Assembly (NCBI RefSeq): GCF_041912895.1
Contig: NZ_JAYSGI010000001.1
Location: 682,001 to 746,000 of the forward strand
Origin: Pelagerythrobacter sp041912895
Lineage (GTDB): Bacteria; Pseudomonadota; Alphaproteobacteria; Sphingomonadales; Sphingomonadaceae
Direction of reading: 5' to 3'
DNA length: 64,000 nt
The stretch's first letter is position 1, and each line of letters starts with the position of its first letter. Position numbers and translations under genes: made by a program. The notes beneath the pieces were generated by a model. The model was given only the letters and a program-made list of their open reading frames with translations, ran no database searches and had not been told where the DNA came from. This document shows, in pieces, positions 26,416-34,404 of the stretch.

Positions 26416-26951
26416 TCGTCGGTCAGGTCGACCGGGGTGGCCGGCTGGATCGTCGACACGGCGTGTTTGTAGGCGAGCTGGACGTAGCCTTCACGTTCCA
26501 GCAGCATGCAGAACAGGTCGTAGGCCGCGATCGCGCCCTGCAGCATCACCCCGTTGACGAGGAACATCGTGACCTGGGCCTCGGCGTCGCGCACGCGTGA
26601 AAGGAACACGTCCTGCAACAGGCGCTGCTTCTTGCTCGAATCCTGGCTGGCGAACTGCGCGGCGTCCATCGGCTGCGCGGGCATGATCGTCGAGATCGCG
26701 TGCTTGTAGACCAGCTGCGACTGCCCGTCGCGGCGCAGCAGGATCGAGAAGTTATCGAACCAGGTGACGATGCCCTGCAGCTTGACGCCCTTGACCAGGA
26801 ACATGGTCACCGGGGTCTTGTTCTTGCGCAGGATATTGAGAAACGCATCCTGCAGGTTCGGCTGGCGCGCGGGCTTGTGTTCGCCCTTGGCCATCTCGCT
26901 TTCGGCGGGCTTCGGCTTGGGGCGCGCGGAAAGCGTCTTTCCGGTGGACAT
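26394..26951 (-). CDS. hfq: RNA chaperone Hfq with two tandem Sm domains
   Basis: Hfq pairs small RNAs with mRNAs, normally as a ring of six identical 65-80-residue Sm subunits. This 185-residue protein holds two complete Sm domains. Domain 1 (about 31-95) is canonical: NLQDAFLNILRKNKTPVTMF, KGVKLQGIVTWFDNFSILL, VYKHAISTI. Domain 2 (about 110-174) is diverged: LLQDVFLSRVRDAEAQVTMF, NGVMLQGAIAAYDLF, AYKHAVSTI. Domain 2 keeps the QD and YKH residues but has Met where the KLQG lysine is and loses the basic rim (RVRDAE against ILRKNK). The natural ring would be three polypeptides. ATG 26951 follows AAGGAAG. Confidence 0.95.
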   Translation of the reverse strand: MSTGKTLSARPKPKPAESEMAKGEHKPARQPNLQDAFLNILRKNKTPVTMFLVKGVKLQGIVTWFDNFSILLRRDGQSQLVYKHAISTIMPAQPMDAAQFASQDSSKKQRLLQDVFLSRVRDAEAQVTMFLVNGVMLQGAIAAYDLFCMLLEREGYVQLAYKHAVSTIQPATPVDLTDDWEGEED

Positions 26952-27035
26952 CGAGGGTCTTCCTTCTTGTTGGCGGCCGCCCTTGCGGTCCGCATTCTGG
27001 CGAGCGAAAAAATCCGCCGGCCGCTGAGGCAACCG

Positions 27036-27064
27036 ATTATGCAGCGATTGGTGCCCGCGGGCAA
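27036..27064 (-). promoter_or_regulatory. Putative hfq promoter
   Basis: On the minus strand TTGCCC (27064-27059), a 17-bp spacer and CATAAT (27041-27036) lie 85 bp before the hfq start in the 153-bp gap after ntrX. The perfect palindrome TGCCCGCGGGCA (27052-27063) overlaps the -35 box. Hfq-hflX can thus be transcribed separately from ntrYX. Confidence 0.6.
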
Positions 27065-27104
27065 TTCCCATATTGTTTGGGTTGGTGCTTGCCCGCGCGA
27101 AGGT

Positions 27105-28490
27105 TCAGCTCTTGCGGTCCGCCGTGCCGCGCTCGCTCATGCCGAGCAGCTTGAGCTTGCGGTGCAGCGCGGAGCGTTCCATGCCGATGAAGCTCGCAGT
27201 CTTCGAGATATTGCCTGAAAAGCGCCTGATCTGGATGGTCAGATACTCGCGTTCGAAAGTCTCGCGCGCTTCGCGCAACGGGGCGCCCATCAGCGTCGAT
27301 AGCCCGTTGGTGCCGCCCAGCTTGCCGCCGGTCACCTCGCTCGGGAGCATTTCGGCCTCGACCACGCGCAATTCCTCGCGCGGGGACAGGATCACCGTGC
27401 GCTCGACCACGTTGCGCAGCTGGCGCACGTTGCCCGGCCAGTCGTAGGCCTGGAGCGCCGCCATCGCCTCCTCCGATATCTCGGGCGAGGGAATGCCCTG
27501 TTCGGCGGCGTAGCGGGTGAAGAAGTGCTGCGCGAGCGCGGGAATGTCGTCGCGCCGCTCGGCCAGCGAGGGGATGGCGACGGGCACGACATTGAGCCGG
27601 TAGAACAGGTCTTCGCGGAAGCGCTTTTCCTCCATCTCCTCCGTCAGATCGCGCGAGGTGGAGGACACGACGCGAACGTCGACCCCGATCTGCCGGTTGC
27701 CGCCCACGCGAACGAAGCTCTGCTCGGTCAGCACGCGCAGGATGCGCGCCTGGGTCGAAAGCGGCATGTCGGCGACTTCATCGAGGTAGAGCGTGCCGCC
27801 ATCGGCGGTCTCCAGCAGACCCGGTCGGACGAGCTGACCGTCGGTCTCTTCGCCGAACAGTTCCTGTTCGAAGCGTTCGGGGGTGATGCGGGCGGAATTG
27901 ACGATCACGAAGGCGCTGTCGGCCCGCGCGCTCCAGCTATGGAGCAGCCGCGCGGCGACTTCCTTGCCCGCGCCGGCCGGCCCGTCGATGAGTACGCGGC
28001 TGCCCGTGTTGGCGACTCGCTTCAGCGTGGCGCGGACCTGATTGATCACGGTCGAGTTGCCGGTGAACTCCTCACCCTGTGAATGCCCCTGTCGAAGCCG
28101 CACGTTCTCCCGCCGCAGACGTTCGGTCTCGGTCGCGCGGCCGACGAGATGCAGCAGGCGCTCGGCTTCGAACGGCTTCTCGATGAAATCCATGGCGCCG
28201 CGGCTCACGGCCGAGACGGCGGTGTCGATGTTGCCGTGGCCCGAGAAGATGATCACCGGCAACTCGGGCTCGCGCTTCTTGATTTCGTCGAGCACTTCGA
28301 GCCCGTCCATCGCGCTGCCGTGCAGCCAGACATCGAGCAGGACGAGGCTCGGGCGGCGCTGGTCGATCGCGGCGAGTGCGGCGCTGCTATCGCCTGCCGT
28401 GCGGCATTCGTAGCCTTCGTCGCTCAGCACGCCCGACACGAGCTCGCGGATATCGCGCTCGTCGTCGACGACGAGAATGTCTAGCGCCAT
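27105..28490 (-). CDS. ntrX: Response regulator NtrX
   Basis: A 461-residue DNA-binding response regulator of the NtrYX system, linked in alphaproteobacteria to nitrogen metabolism, redox and envelope control. Domains in order: receiver (1-120; VVDDERDI, phospho-acceptor Asp in LVLLDVWLHG, and KPF), AAA+ domain (Walker A GPAGAGKE, Walker B GGTLYLDEVADM, second region of homology SSTSRDL) and a Fis-type HTH (GNISKTASFIGMERSALHRK). The GAFTGA loop for sigma54 contact is replaced by EETDGQLVRPG, as is normal for NtrX. The ATG at 28490 lies 22 bp after ntrY. Confidence 0.95.
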   Translation of the reverse strand: MALDILVVDDERDIRELVSGVLSDEGYECRTAGDSSAALAAIDQRRPSLVLLDVWLHGSAMDGLEVLDEIKKREPELPVIIFSGHGNIDTAVSAVSRGAMDFIEKPFEAERLLHLVGRATETERLRRENVRLRQGHSQGEEFTGNSTVINQVRATLKRVANTGSRVLIDGPAGAGKEVAARLLHSWSARADSAFVIVNSARITPERFEQELFGEETDGQLVRPGLLETADGGTLYLDEVADMPLSTQARILRVLTEQSFVRVGGNRQIGVDVRVVSSTSRDLTEEMEEKRFREDLFYRLNVVPVAIPSLAERRDDIPALAQHFFTRYAAEQGIPSPEISEEAMAALQAYDWPGNVRQLRNVVERTVILSPREELRVVEAEMLPSEVTGGKLGGTNGLSTLMGAPLREARETFEREYLTIQIRRFSGNISKTASFIGMERSALHRKLKLLGMSERGTADRKS

Positions 28491-28512
28491 GGGGCGATCT
28501 CCTTGCTGTCCA

Positions 28513-30744
28513 TCATTCGGTGCCCTCGCCGCCCTGCATCGCGGGCTCTCGCGCCAGGCGCAGCGTCACGCGGGTACCGCCCGCCGGCGCGGTGGCGAAG
28601 GCCATTTCCCCGCCGTGTTCCTCGACGATCTTGTTGACGATCGCGAGCCCGAGCCCGGTGCCTTTCTCGCGCGTGGTCACGTATGGCTCCACGATCCGGT
28701 CCCGGTCTTGCGGCAGGCCCACGCCGTTGTCCTCGACCATGATCGTCACGTCGCCGGGACCTTGCTCGATCGACACCGATATTCGGCCGCGGAAATCCGG
28801 TTCGGCATCGCGGGCCCTGGCCTCGACCGCCTCGACCGCGTTCTTGAGCACGTTGGTCATGGCTTGGCCGATCTGGTGGCGATCGCAGGCGAGCGCGACC
28901 GGTCCGTCGCCATCGTGGACGAAGCGGAAGTCCACCTCGGGATGCGCGACTTCCTGCAGGAACAGCGCCTGCCGCACCAGATCGAGCGCGTCCTCCTGCC
29001 GGAACACGGGCTTGGGCAGCCGCGCGAACGAGGAGAATTCGTCTACCATCTTCTTGAGATCGCCGACCTGGCGCACGATCGTGCTGGTCAGTTCGTCGAA
29101 CAGTTCGCCGTCGCTTTCGATCTGCTTGCGATAGCGCCGCTTGAGGCGCTCGGTCGCGAGCTGGATCGGGGTGAGAGGGTTCTTGATCTCGTGCGCGATC
29201 CGCCGCGCCACGTCCGACCATGCCGCCTGCCGCTGGTCGAGCAGCTGGCGGGTGATATCCTCGAAGGTGATGACCTGCCCCTCGGAGAAATGCGCGATCT
29301 TCACCGCCAGCGTGAGCAGTTCGCCGCCGACGGTCTGATTGACGATCCCGCGGTCGATTCCGGCTTTCACCAGGCCCGCGATCGGCGGCGAGAGGCGGTC
29401 GAGCGCAAGCCCTGCCGGCGTGGCTTCCGCGTCCCCGATGAGCAGCGCCTGTGCGGAACCGTTCATCAGCAGGACCTGCCCGCCCTGATCGACCGAGATC
29501 ACGCCCGAAGTGACCGATTCGAGTACCGTCGCCATGAACGCGCGGCGGTTCTCGAGCTGGCGGTTGGCGCTCACCAGCGCGTCGGTCTGCCGCTCGATCT
29601 GCGCAGTCATGCGGTTGAAGGCGCGGTTGAGCAGCCCGATCTCGTCGGGCCCGGTTCGCCCCTCGACGCGCAGCGCGAAGTTGCCCGCGCCGACGCGCCG
29701 GGCGGCGCCGACCAGATCGGTCAGCGGCTCGACCTGCCGGTCGGCGAACCGCAATGCGAACCACACCGCGAAGCCGAGCAGCCCCAACGAGACGAAGAAC
29801 AGCGCGAGATTGAAGCGGAGCTGCAAGGCCCTGCCGCGCTGGGTCAGCACCTCGTAGGTCTGCGACAGCGCTCGCGCGCGCTCGAACTGCTGGTAGGCCC
29901 GCGCATCGGTGTCGCGCGCGACGTAGAGGTAGATGCCCGACTCGCGGTCGATCGGGGCGAGCGCCTCGATGCGCGAGGAATCGGTCGAGACGAACACGTT
30001 CTCGCCCCGCTGGAGCACCGCCAGCGCCCGCGCGCCGAACTGCGCGGGATCGTTGCCGGCGGTAAGGTTGTAGGATGCAGCCGTGCGCAGCTTCCCGTCG
30101 CCCACGTCCTGCAGGATGACGCTTTCGCTGATGTCGCGCGGGCCCATCTGGTAGGTCATGAACTCGGCGAACGCGCGGCTGCCGAGATCCTCCGCGCTCA
30201 GGCTGTCGAGCGCTTCGGCATAATAGAGCACGTCGCCCGCCATCGCGCTCGCGTGATTGGCCAGATCGACCTCGTTTTCCTCGTAATACGCCTGCTCCAG
30301 CGCCCGCGAGTTTTCGACCAGCGCGCGCGAATTGTCCGAGAACCAGAAATCGACCCCGGACTGGAACAGCACCGCCGCGAAGGCGGCGACCAGCAGCGTC
30401 GGAATCGCGGCGACGAGCGAGAAGAAGAACACCAGCCGCACGTGGAGCCGCGCGGTGCTGCCGGCTGCCCGGCGCAATGCCAGCCGGCGGCCGAGCAGAA
30501 CGGTCAGCGCCATTGCGGGAAGCAGCGTGCCGATCAGCAGGCTCGCGACTTGCCCGGCGGGAACCAGTTGCCCGTCGGGCGGCGCGCTGGCGAACGTGGC
30601 CCAAGTGGTCAGCGCCATCGCGATCAGAGCGAGTGCAGAGGCCAGTTCGAGCAGGAGGAAGAAATTCGCGCGGCGCGAGGCGACGACGAACCGTCTCCAC
30701 CAGCGCGGGCTGCGCCGAGTCAGCGAGAGTGTCGAATCCGCCAC
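28513..30744 (-). CDS. ntrY: Sensor histidine kinase NtrY
   Basis: A 743-residue membrane histidine kinase, partner of NtrX. An N-terminal membrane region (several spans within residues about 25-120) precedes a periplasmic sensor segment and another span near 300-325. Then come a HAMP linker (RFADRQVEPLTDLVGAARRV), a PAS domain near 385-480, the H-box AHEIKNPLTPIQLATERLKR, and the N-G1-F-G2 ATPase motifs (NVLKNAVEAVEA, VEDNGVGLPQ, GTGLGLAIVNKIV). The start is GTG at 30744 (VADSTLSLTRR). A promoter-like element lies only a few bases upstream. Confidence 0.95.
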   Translation of the reverse strand: MADSTLSLTRRSPRWWRRFVVASRRANFFLLLELASALALIAMALTTWATFASAPPDGQLVPAGQVASLLIGTLLPAMALTVLLGRRLALRRAAGSTARLHVRLVFFFSLVAAIPTLLVAAFAAVLFQSGVDFWFSDNSRALVENSRALEQAYYEENEVDLANHASAMAGDVLYYAEALDSLSAEDLGSRAFAEFMTYQMGPRDISESVILQDVGDGKLRTAASYNLTAGNDPAQFGARALAVLQRGENVFVSTDSSRIEALAPIDRESGIYLYVARDTDARAYQQFERARALSQTYEVLTQRGRALQLRFNLALFFVSLGLLGFAVWFALRFADRQVEPLTDLVGAARRVGAGNFALRVEGRTGPDEIGLLNRAFNRMTAQIERQTDALVSANRQLENRRAFMATVLESVTSGVISVDQGGQVLLMNGSAQALLIGDAEATPAGLALDRLSPPIAGLVKAGIDRGIVNQTVGGELLTLAVKIAHFSEGQVITFEDITRQLLDQRQAAWSDVARRIAHEIKNPLTPIQLATERLKRRYRKQIESDGELFDELTSTIVRQVGDLKKMVDEFSSFARLPKPVFRQEDALDLVRQALFLQEVAHPEVDFRFVHDGDGPVALACDRHQIGQAMTNVLKNAVEAVEARARDAEPDFRGRISVSIEQGPGDVTIMVEDNGVGLPQDRDRIVEPYVTTREKGTGLGLAIVNKIVEEHGGEMAFATAPAGGTRVTLRLAREPAMQGGEGTE

Positions 30745-30782
30745 AGTTGCAGGCTTACAACTGCACTGTTGCGGGTTTGCAA
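30744..30782 (-). promoter_or_regulatory. Putative ntrYX promoter with overlapping inverted repeat
   Basis: On the minus strand TTGCAA (30782-30777), a 17-bp spacer and TGTAAG (30759-30754) precede the ntrY GTG at 30744. The predicted transcription start would be within about five bases of the start codon. An inverted repeat CAGTTG-N8-CAACTG (30744-30763) overlaps the -10 box and the start codon, suggesting a repressor or autoregulatory site. Confidence 0.45.
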
Positions 30783-30822
30783 GAATGAAATCGCCGAACC
30801 GAAGCTTTCCCCAGACGAGATG

Positions 30823-32232
30823 TCAGCCGGCGCGGAGAAAACGCTCCGGCTGGACATCGAGTTCCGCGAGCTTTTTGCGCAACGTGTTGCGGTTGATGCC
30901 GAGCAGCTTGGCGGCGCGCAGCTGGTTACCCCCGGTTTCTCGCAAGGCGTGCTCGAACAACGGGCGCTCGAACGCCGCCAGCGCGCGATGGTAGAGCGTG
31001 CCGGACGGGGGAGCGTGTTGCGTCAGCCAGCCCGACAGCGCGCCCTTCAGGTCGTCGCCGTCGCCATCCGGCGCATGCGCGGCGGTCTCGCCGAGAATGG
31101 CTTTCGTCGTCGCGGCATCGATCACGTCGTCGCGTGCCATCAGGGCGAGGCGATAGACGGCGTTCTGCAATTCGCGCACGTTACCGCGCCAGCGCTGGTC
31201 TTCCAGCAGCGCGATCGCGGCACGATCGATCCGCCGCTCGGGCAGCCCCTCGCGCGCGGCGAGGCCGAGGAAGTGCTTGACCAGCGCCTCGATATCCTCG
31301 GCGCGCTCGCGCAGCGGCGGCAACTGGATCGGCACGACGTTGAGGCGGTAGAACAGGTCTTCGCGAAAGCGCCCGCTGGCGATCATCGGCTTGAGGTCGC
31401 GATTGGTGGCCGCGACGATGCGCACGTCGACCGCGATCTCCTGCCGCCCGCCCACGCGCCGGATGCGGCCCGACTGGAGCGCGCGAAGCAGACGGGTCTG
31501 CGCCTCGAGCGGCATGTCGCCGATCTCGTCGAGGAACAATGTGCCGCCGGCCGCCTGTTCGAACTTGCCGATCGCCTGCGCGATCGCGCCGGTGAAGGCG
31601 CCCTTTTCGTGACCGAACAGCTCGCTCTCGATCAGGTCGGCCGGGATCGCGGCGGCGTTGACCGCGACGAACGGGCCCGATTTGCGATGGCCGAGTTCGT
31701 GGATCGCTTCGGCCACCAGTTCCTTGCCGGTGCCCGATTCGCCGAGGATCAGCACCGTCAGGTCGTTGCGCAACACGCGGGTGATCATGCGATAGACCGC
31801 CTGCATCGCCGTGCTGCGGCCCACCAGCGGTAGCCCCTCGCCCGCCTGCGCTTCTTCCCCGCGCCGCTCGCTCGATCCGACCGCCTGCGACACCGCACGC
31901 ACCAGGTCCTCGAGGTCGAACGGCTTGGGGAAGTACTCGAACGCGCCGGTGTCGCTCGCCCGGACCGCAGTATCGAGCGTGTTCTGCGCCGAAAGGACGA
32001 TCAGCGGCATGTCGGGGCACGCCGCGCGGACCGTACCGATCGAAGCGATCCCGTCGCCGTCGGCCAGCATTACGTCGGTCAGCATCACGTCGTAGCGCGC
32101 CGAGGCGATAAGGCGGTCGCGCGCGGCGATGCTGTCGCAGCGATCGACCGAGAAGCCCTCGTCCTCCAGCGCGGAACGAATGACGGTCGCGATCGCGGCA
32201 TCGTCCTCGACCAGGAGCACGCGGCCCGTCAT
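30823..32232 (-). CDS. ntrC: Nitrogen regulation response regulator NtrC
   Basis: A 469-residue sigma54-dependent activator of nitrogen-scavenging genes. Receiver domain at 1-120 (LLVEDDAAI, acceptor Asp in YDVMLTDVMLADGDG, and KPFD). The AAA+ domain has Walker A GESGTGKE, the GAFTGA loop in HEKGAFTGAIAQ, and Walker B GGTLFLDEIGDM. The Fis-type HTH is GGNQLRAAKLLGINRNTLRK. Unlike NtrX, it keeps the sigma54-contact loop and should be a true enhancer-binding protein. The ATG at 32232 forms an ATGA overlap with ntrB; a longer upstream frame is not real. Confidence 0.96.
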   Translation of the reverse strand: MTGRVLLVEDDAAIATVIRSALEDEGFSVDRCDSIAARDRLIASARYDVMLTDVMLADGDGIASIGTVRAACPDMPLIVLSAQNTLDTAVRASDTGAFEYFPKPFDLEDLVRAVSQAVGSSERRGEEAQAGEGLPLVGRSTAMQAVYRMITRVLRNDLTVLILGESGTGKELVAEAIHELGHRKSGPFVAVNAAAIPADLIESELFGHEKGAFTGAIAQAIGKFEQAAGGTLFLDEIGDMPLEAQTRLLRALQSGRIRRVGGRQEIAVDVRIVAATNRDLKPMIASGRFREDLFYRLNVVPIQLPPLRERAEDIEALVKHFLGLAAREGLPERRIDRAAIALLEDQRWRGNVRELQNAVYRLALMARDDVIDAATTKAILGETAAHAPDGDGDDLKGALSGWLTQHAPPSGTLYHRALAAFERPLFEHALRETGGNQLRAAKLLGINRNTLRKKLAELDVQPERFLRAG

Positions 32233-33308
32233 GCCTCTTCTCCCGCCTTGGCCACCGGCAGGTGGATGCGGAAGGTCGTCCATCCGGTCGCCTCGTCGCG
32301 CTGATGGCCGATACGCCCGTTCATGTCGCGCACCAGCTTGCGCACGAGCGCAAGACCGAGGCCTTGCCCGCTCGCTTTCGACGTGACGAACGGTTCGAAC
32401 ACGTGATCGCGCAGCGCCGGATCGATGCCCGGGCCATTGTCGCTGATCGCGATCTCGATCGGCAGCCGTATCGCGCGCCCGAGCGCGAGGCTGGAAACCA
32501 ACCCGCTGACGAACCGCGTGCGGATGACGACGCGCGGCGTCTCCGCGCCCGCGCAAGCGTCGCGCGCGTTGGAGATGAGGTTGATCAGTACCTGTTCGAG
32601 CGCGTCGCGGCTCGCGAGCACCGGCGGGAGCGAAGGGTCGAATTCCTCGACCAGTTCCACCTCGCCCGCATCCGCCGCGCGCACCGTGGCGAGCGCGCTG
32701 CGCACCGCCGCATGGAGGTTGATCGGCGCCACGGGATCGATCCGCTCGCTGCCGAGCCGCTGCATCCGATCGATCAGGCGCGCGATGCGATCGACCTCGT
32801 CGGCGATCATCGTGGCGAGCGGCTTGTCCCGTTCGCTCAGGCGTCGCGCGACGAGTTGCCCGGCGCCGCGGATCGCCGCGAGCGGGTTCTTGATCTCGTG
32901 CGCGAGGATCGCCGGGGCACGCAGCGCAGTCTCGTCACGGCCGACGTCGCCGAGTTCGCCCTGCCCGATCTCGGACAGCGTCATCACGCGCCATCCGGGA
33001 TGCGGAGCGAGCGGCGACACGGTGACGTTCACCTGCGCGGCGCGCTCGCCGCAGCGCATCGTCATCCCGCGCACCGTCAGGCGCGCTTCGGAATCGGCGA
33101 GGCGATGCGCCACGCGCTCGTCGTCGACCTCGATCACATCGAGCAGGCACGCCCCGACGAGGCGATTGGCGCTCCGATGCAGCAGATCCTCGGCGGCCGG
33201 ATTGGCTTCGCGCACCACCAAGTCGGGATCGAGCAGCAGAACGGCGAAGATGAGGCCCGCGATCTGCGCTTCCGCGCCGGGGCGAGCCTCCAGCGTCACC
33301 GCCGTCAT
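32229..33308 (-). CDS. ntrB: Nitrogen regulation sensor kinase NtrB
   Basis: A 359-residue soluble histidine kinase/phosphatase that sets NtrC phosphorylation according to PII status. A PAS domain (about 20-120) precedes the H-box in LAHEIKNPLAAIRGAGQLVA and the ATPase boxes: NLISNARDACAG (N), ISDNGPGIDPAL (G1), FEPFVTSKASGQGLGLALV (F and G2). No membrane span is seen. The ATG at 33308 is 2 bp after the dusB stop, and its TGA overlaps the ntrC ATG. The dusB(nifR3)-ntrB-ntrC order is the classical one. Confidence 0.96.
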   Translation of the reverse strand: MTAVTLEARPGAEAQIAGLIFAVLLLDPDLVVREANPAAEDLLHRSANRLVGACLLDVIEVDDERVAHRLADSEARLTVRGMTMRCGERAAQVNVTVSPLAPHPGWRVMTLSEIGQGELGDVGRDETALRAPAILAHEIKNPLAAIRGAGQLVARRLSERDKPLATMIADEVDRIARLIDRMQRLGSERIDPVAPINLHAAVRSALATVRAADAGEVELVEEFDPSLPPVLASRDALEQVLINLISNARDACAGAETPRVVIRTRFVSGLVSSLALGRAIRLPIEIAISDNGPGIDPALRDHVFEPFVTSKASGQGLGLALVRKLVRDMNGRIGHQRDEATGWTTFRIHLPVAKAGEEA

Positions 33309-33310
33309 GC

Positions 33311-34327
33311 TCACGCGGCGCGGCGATGCAGGAACGGGGCGTAGAACCGTTCGATCTCGCCCAGCACCTGAGCGGGATCGTCGATGAAGTTCGCGCGATT
33401 GCGGAACTCGGCCGAGCCGTGCATCCCCTTGGTGTACCAACCGAGATGCTTGCGCGCGATCTTGGTGCCGACCGCGTGCCCGTAGTGATCGAGCATCGCG
33501 TTGTAATGTTCGATCAGCACGTCGTACTGCTCGTCGAAACTCGGGCTCGCGAGCGTCTGGCCCGTGCGCCACCAGTGCATGACCTGCCCCAGCAGCCACG
33601 GCTTGCCATAGGCGCCGCGCCCGATCATCAGCCCGTCCGCGCCCGACTGGTCGAGCGCATTCGCCGCATCCTCGATGCCGCAAATATCGCCATTGACGAT
33701 CACAGGGATGGAGACAGCGTCCTTCACCTTGCGGATGAAGCGCCAGTCGGCATTGCCCTTGTACATCTGGTTGCGCGTGCGACCGTGGACGGTGATCATC
33801 CTCACGCCCAGATCTTCGGCGATCTTCGCCAGTTCGGGCGCGTTCAGGCTGTCATGATCCCAGCCCATGCGCATCTTGACCGTGACCGGCACTGCGACGG
33901 CCTTGACCGTCGCTTCCATCAGCTTCGTCGCCAGCGGCACCTCGCGCATCAGCGCCGAACCGGCGAGCTGGCCCACGACTTTCCTCACCGGACAGCCGAA
34001 GTTGATGTCGATGATCTCGGCCCCGTTGCCTTCCTGGAGCTTCGCGGCCTCGCCCATCGAGTGAGGATCACAACCGACGAGTTGCATCGACACCGGTTCC
34101 TCCGCCGGGTCCCACGCCGCCTTCTGAACCGACTGACGCGTTTCGCGGATCGCAGCCTCGCTCGCGATCATCTCGGTCACGTTGAGGCCCGAGCCGTAGC
34201 GGCGCACGAGAGTGCGGAACGGCATGTCGGTCACGCCGGTCATCGGCGCGAGCACGACCGGGCAATCGATCGTGACCGGGCCGACGCGGATCGGCTTCAA
34301 CGCCGGAGGGGTGGGAAGCGAAGTCAT
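33311..34327 (-). CDS. dusB: tRNA-dihydrouridine synthase DusB (NifR3)
   Basis: An FMN- and NADPH-dependent enzyme reducing specific uridines to dihydrouridine in tRNA. The 338-residue product shows VVLAPMTGVTDMPFRTLVRR at the N-terminus, INFGCPVRKVVGQLAGSALM with the catalytic Cys, TVHGRTRNQMYKGNADW, and PVIVNGDICGIEDAANAL with ADGLMIGRGAYGKPW for FMN phosphate. The start is the ATG at 34327 (MTSLPTPPALKPIRVG). The longer open frame to 34405 would meet the divergent ispDF start and is less likely. It heads the ntrBC operon. Confidence 0.95.
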   Translation of the reverse strand: MTSLPTPPALKPIRVGPVTIDCPVVLAPMTGVTDMPFRTLVRRYGSGLNVTEMIASEAAIRETRQSVQKAAWDPAEEPVSMQLVGCDPHSMGEAAKLQEGNGAEIIDINFGCPVRKVVGQLAGSALMREVPLATKLMEATVKAVAVPVTVKMRMGWDHDSLNAPELAKIAEDLGVRMITVHGRTRNQMYKGNADWRFIRKVKDAVSIPVIVNGDICGIEDAANALDQSGADGLMIGRGAYGKPWLLGQVMHWWRTGQTLASPSFDEQYDVLIEHYNAMLDHYGHAVGTKIARKHLGWYTKGMHGSAEFRNRANFIDDPAQVLGEIERFYAPFLHRRAA

Positions 34328-34404
34328 CTGCAAGCTGTGCCTAAAATTTGGGCAGCGCATAGTGGATTGCCGCTGTGCGCGCAAGCCGCTAGCGCGCTGC
34401 CGCA

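Noticed and set aside
27105..28490. NtrX as a defective sigma54 activator because GAFTGA is missing
   Set aside because: Loss of the GAFTGA loop is the normal state of NtrX in alphaproteobacteria; the neighbouring NtrC keeps the loop.
28477..31833. An 1118-codon open frame on the plus strand
   Set aside because: It is antisense to ntrX, ntrY and ntrC, which all show clear domains and motifs. Long antisense frames are an effect of GC-rich third positions, and this one has no recognisable domain.
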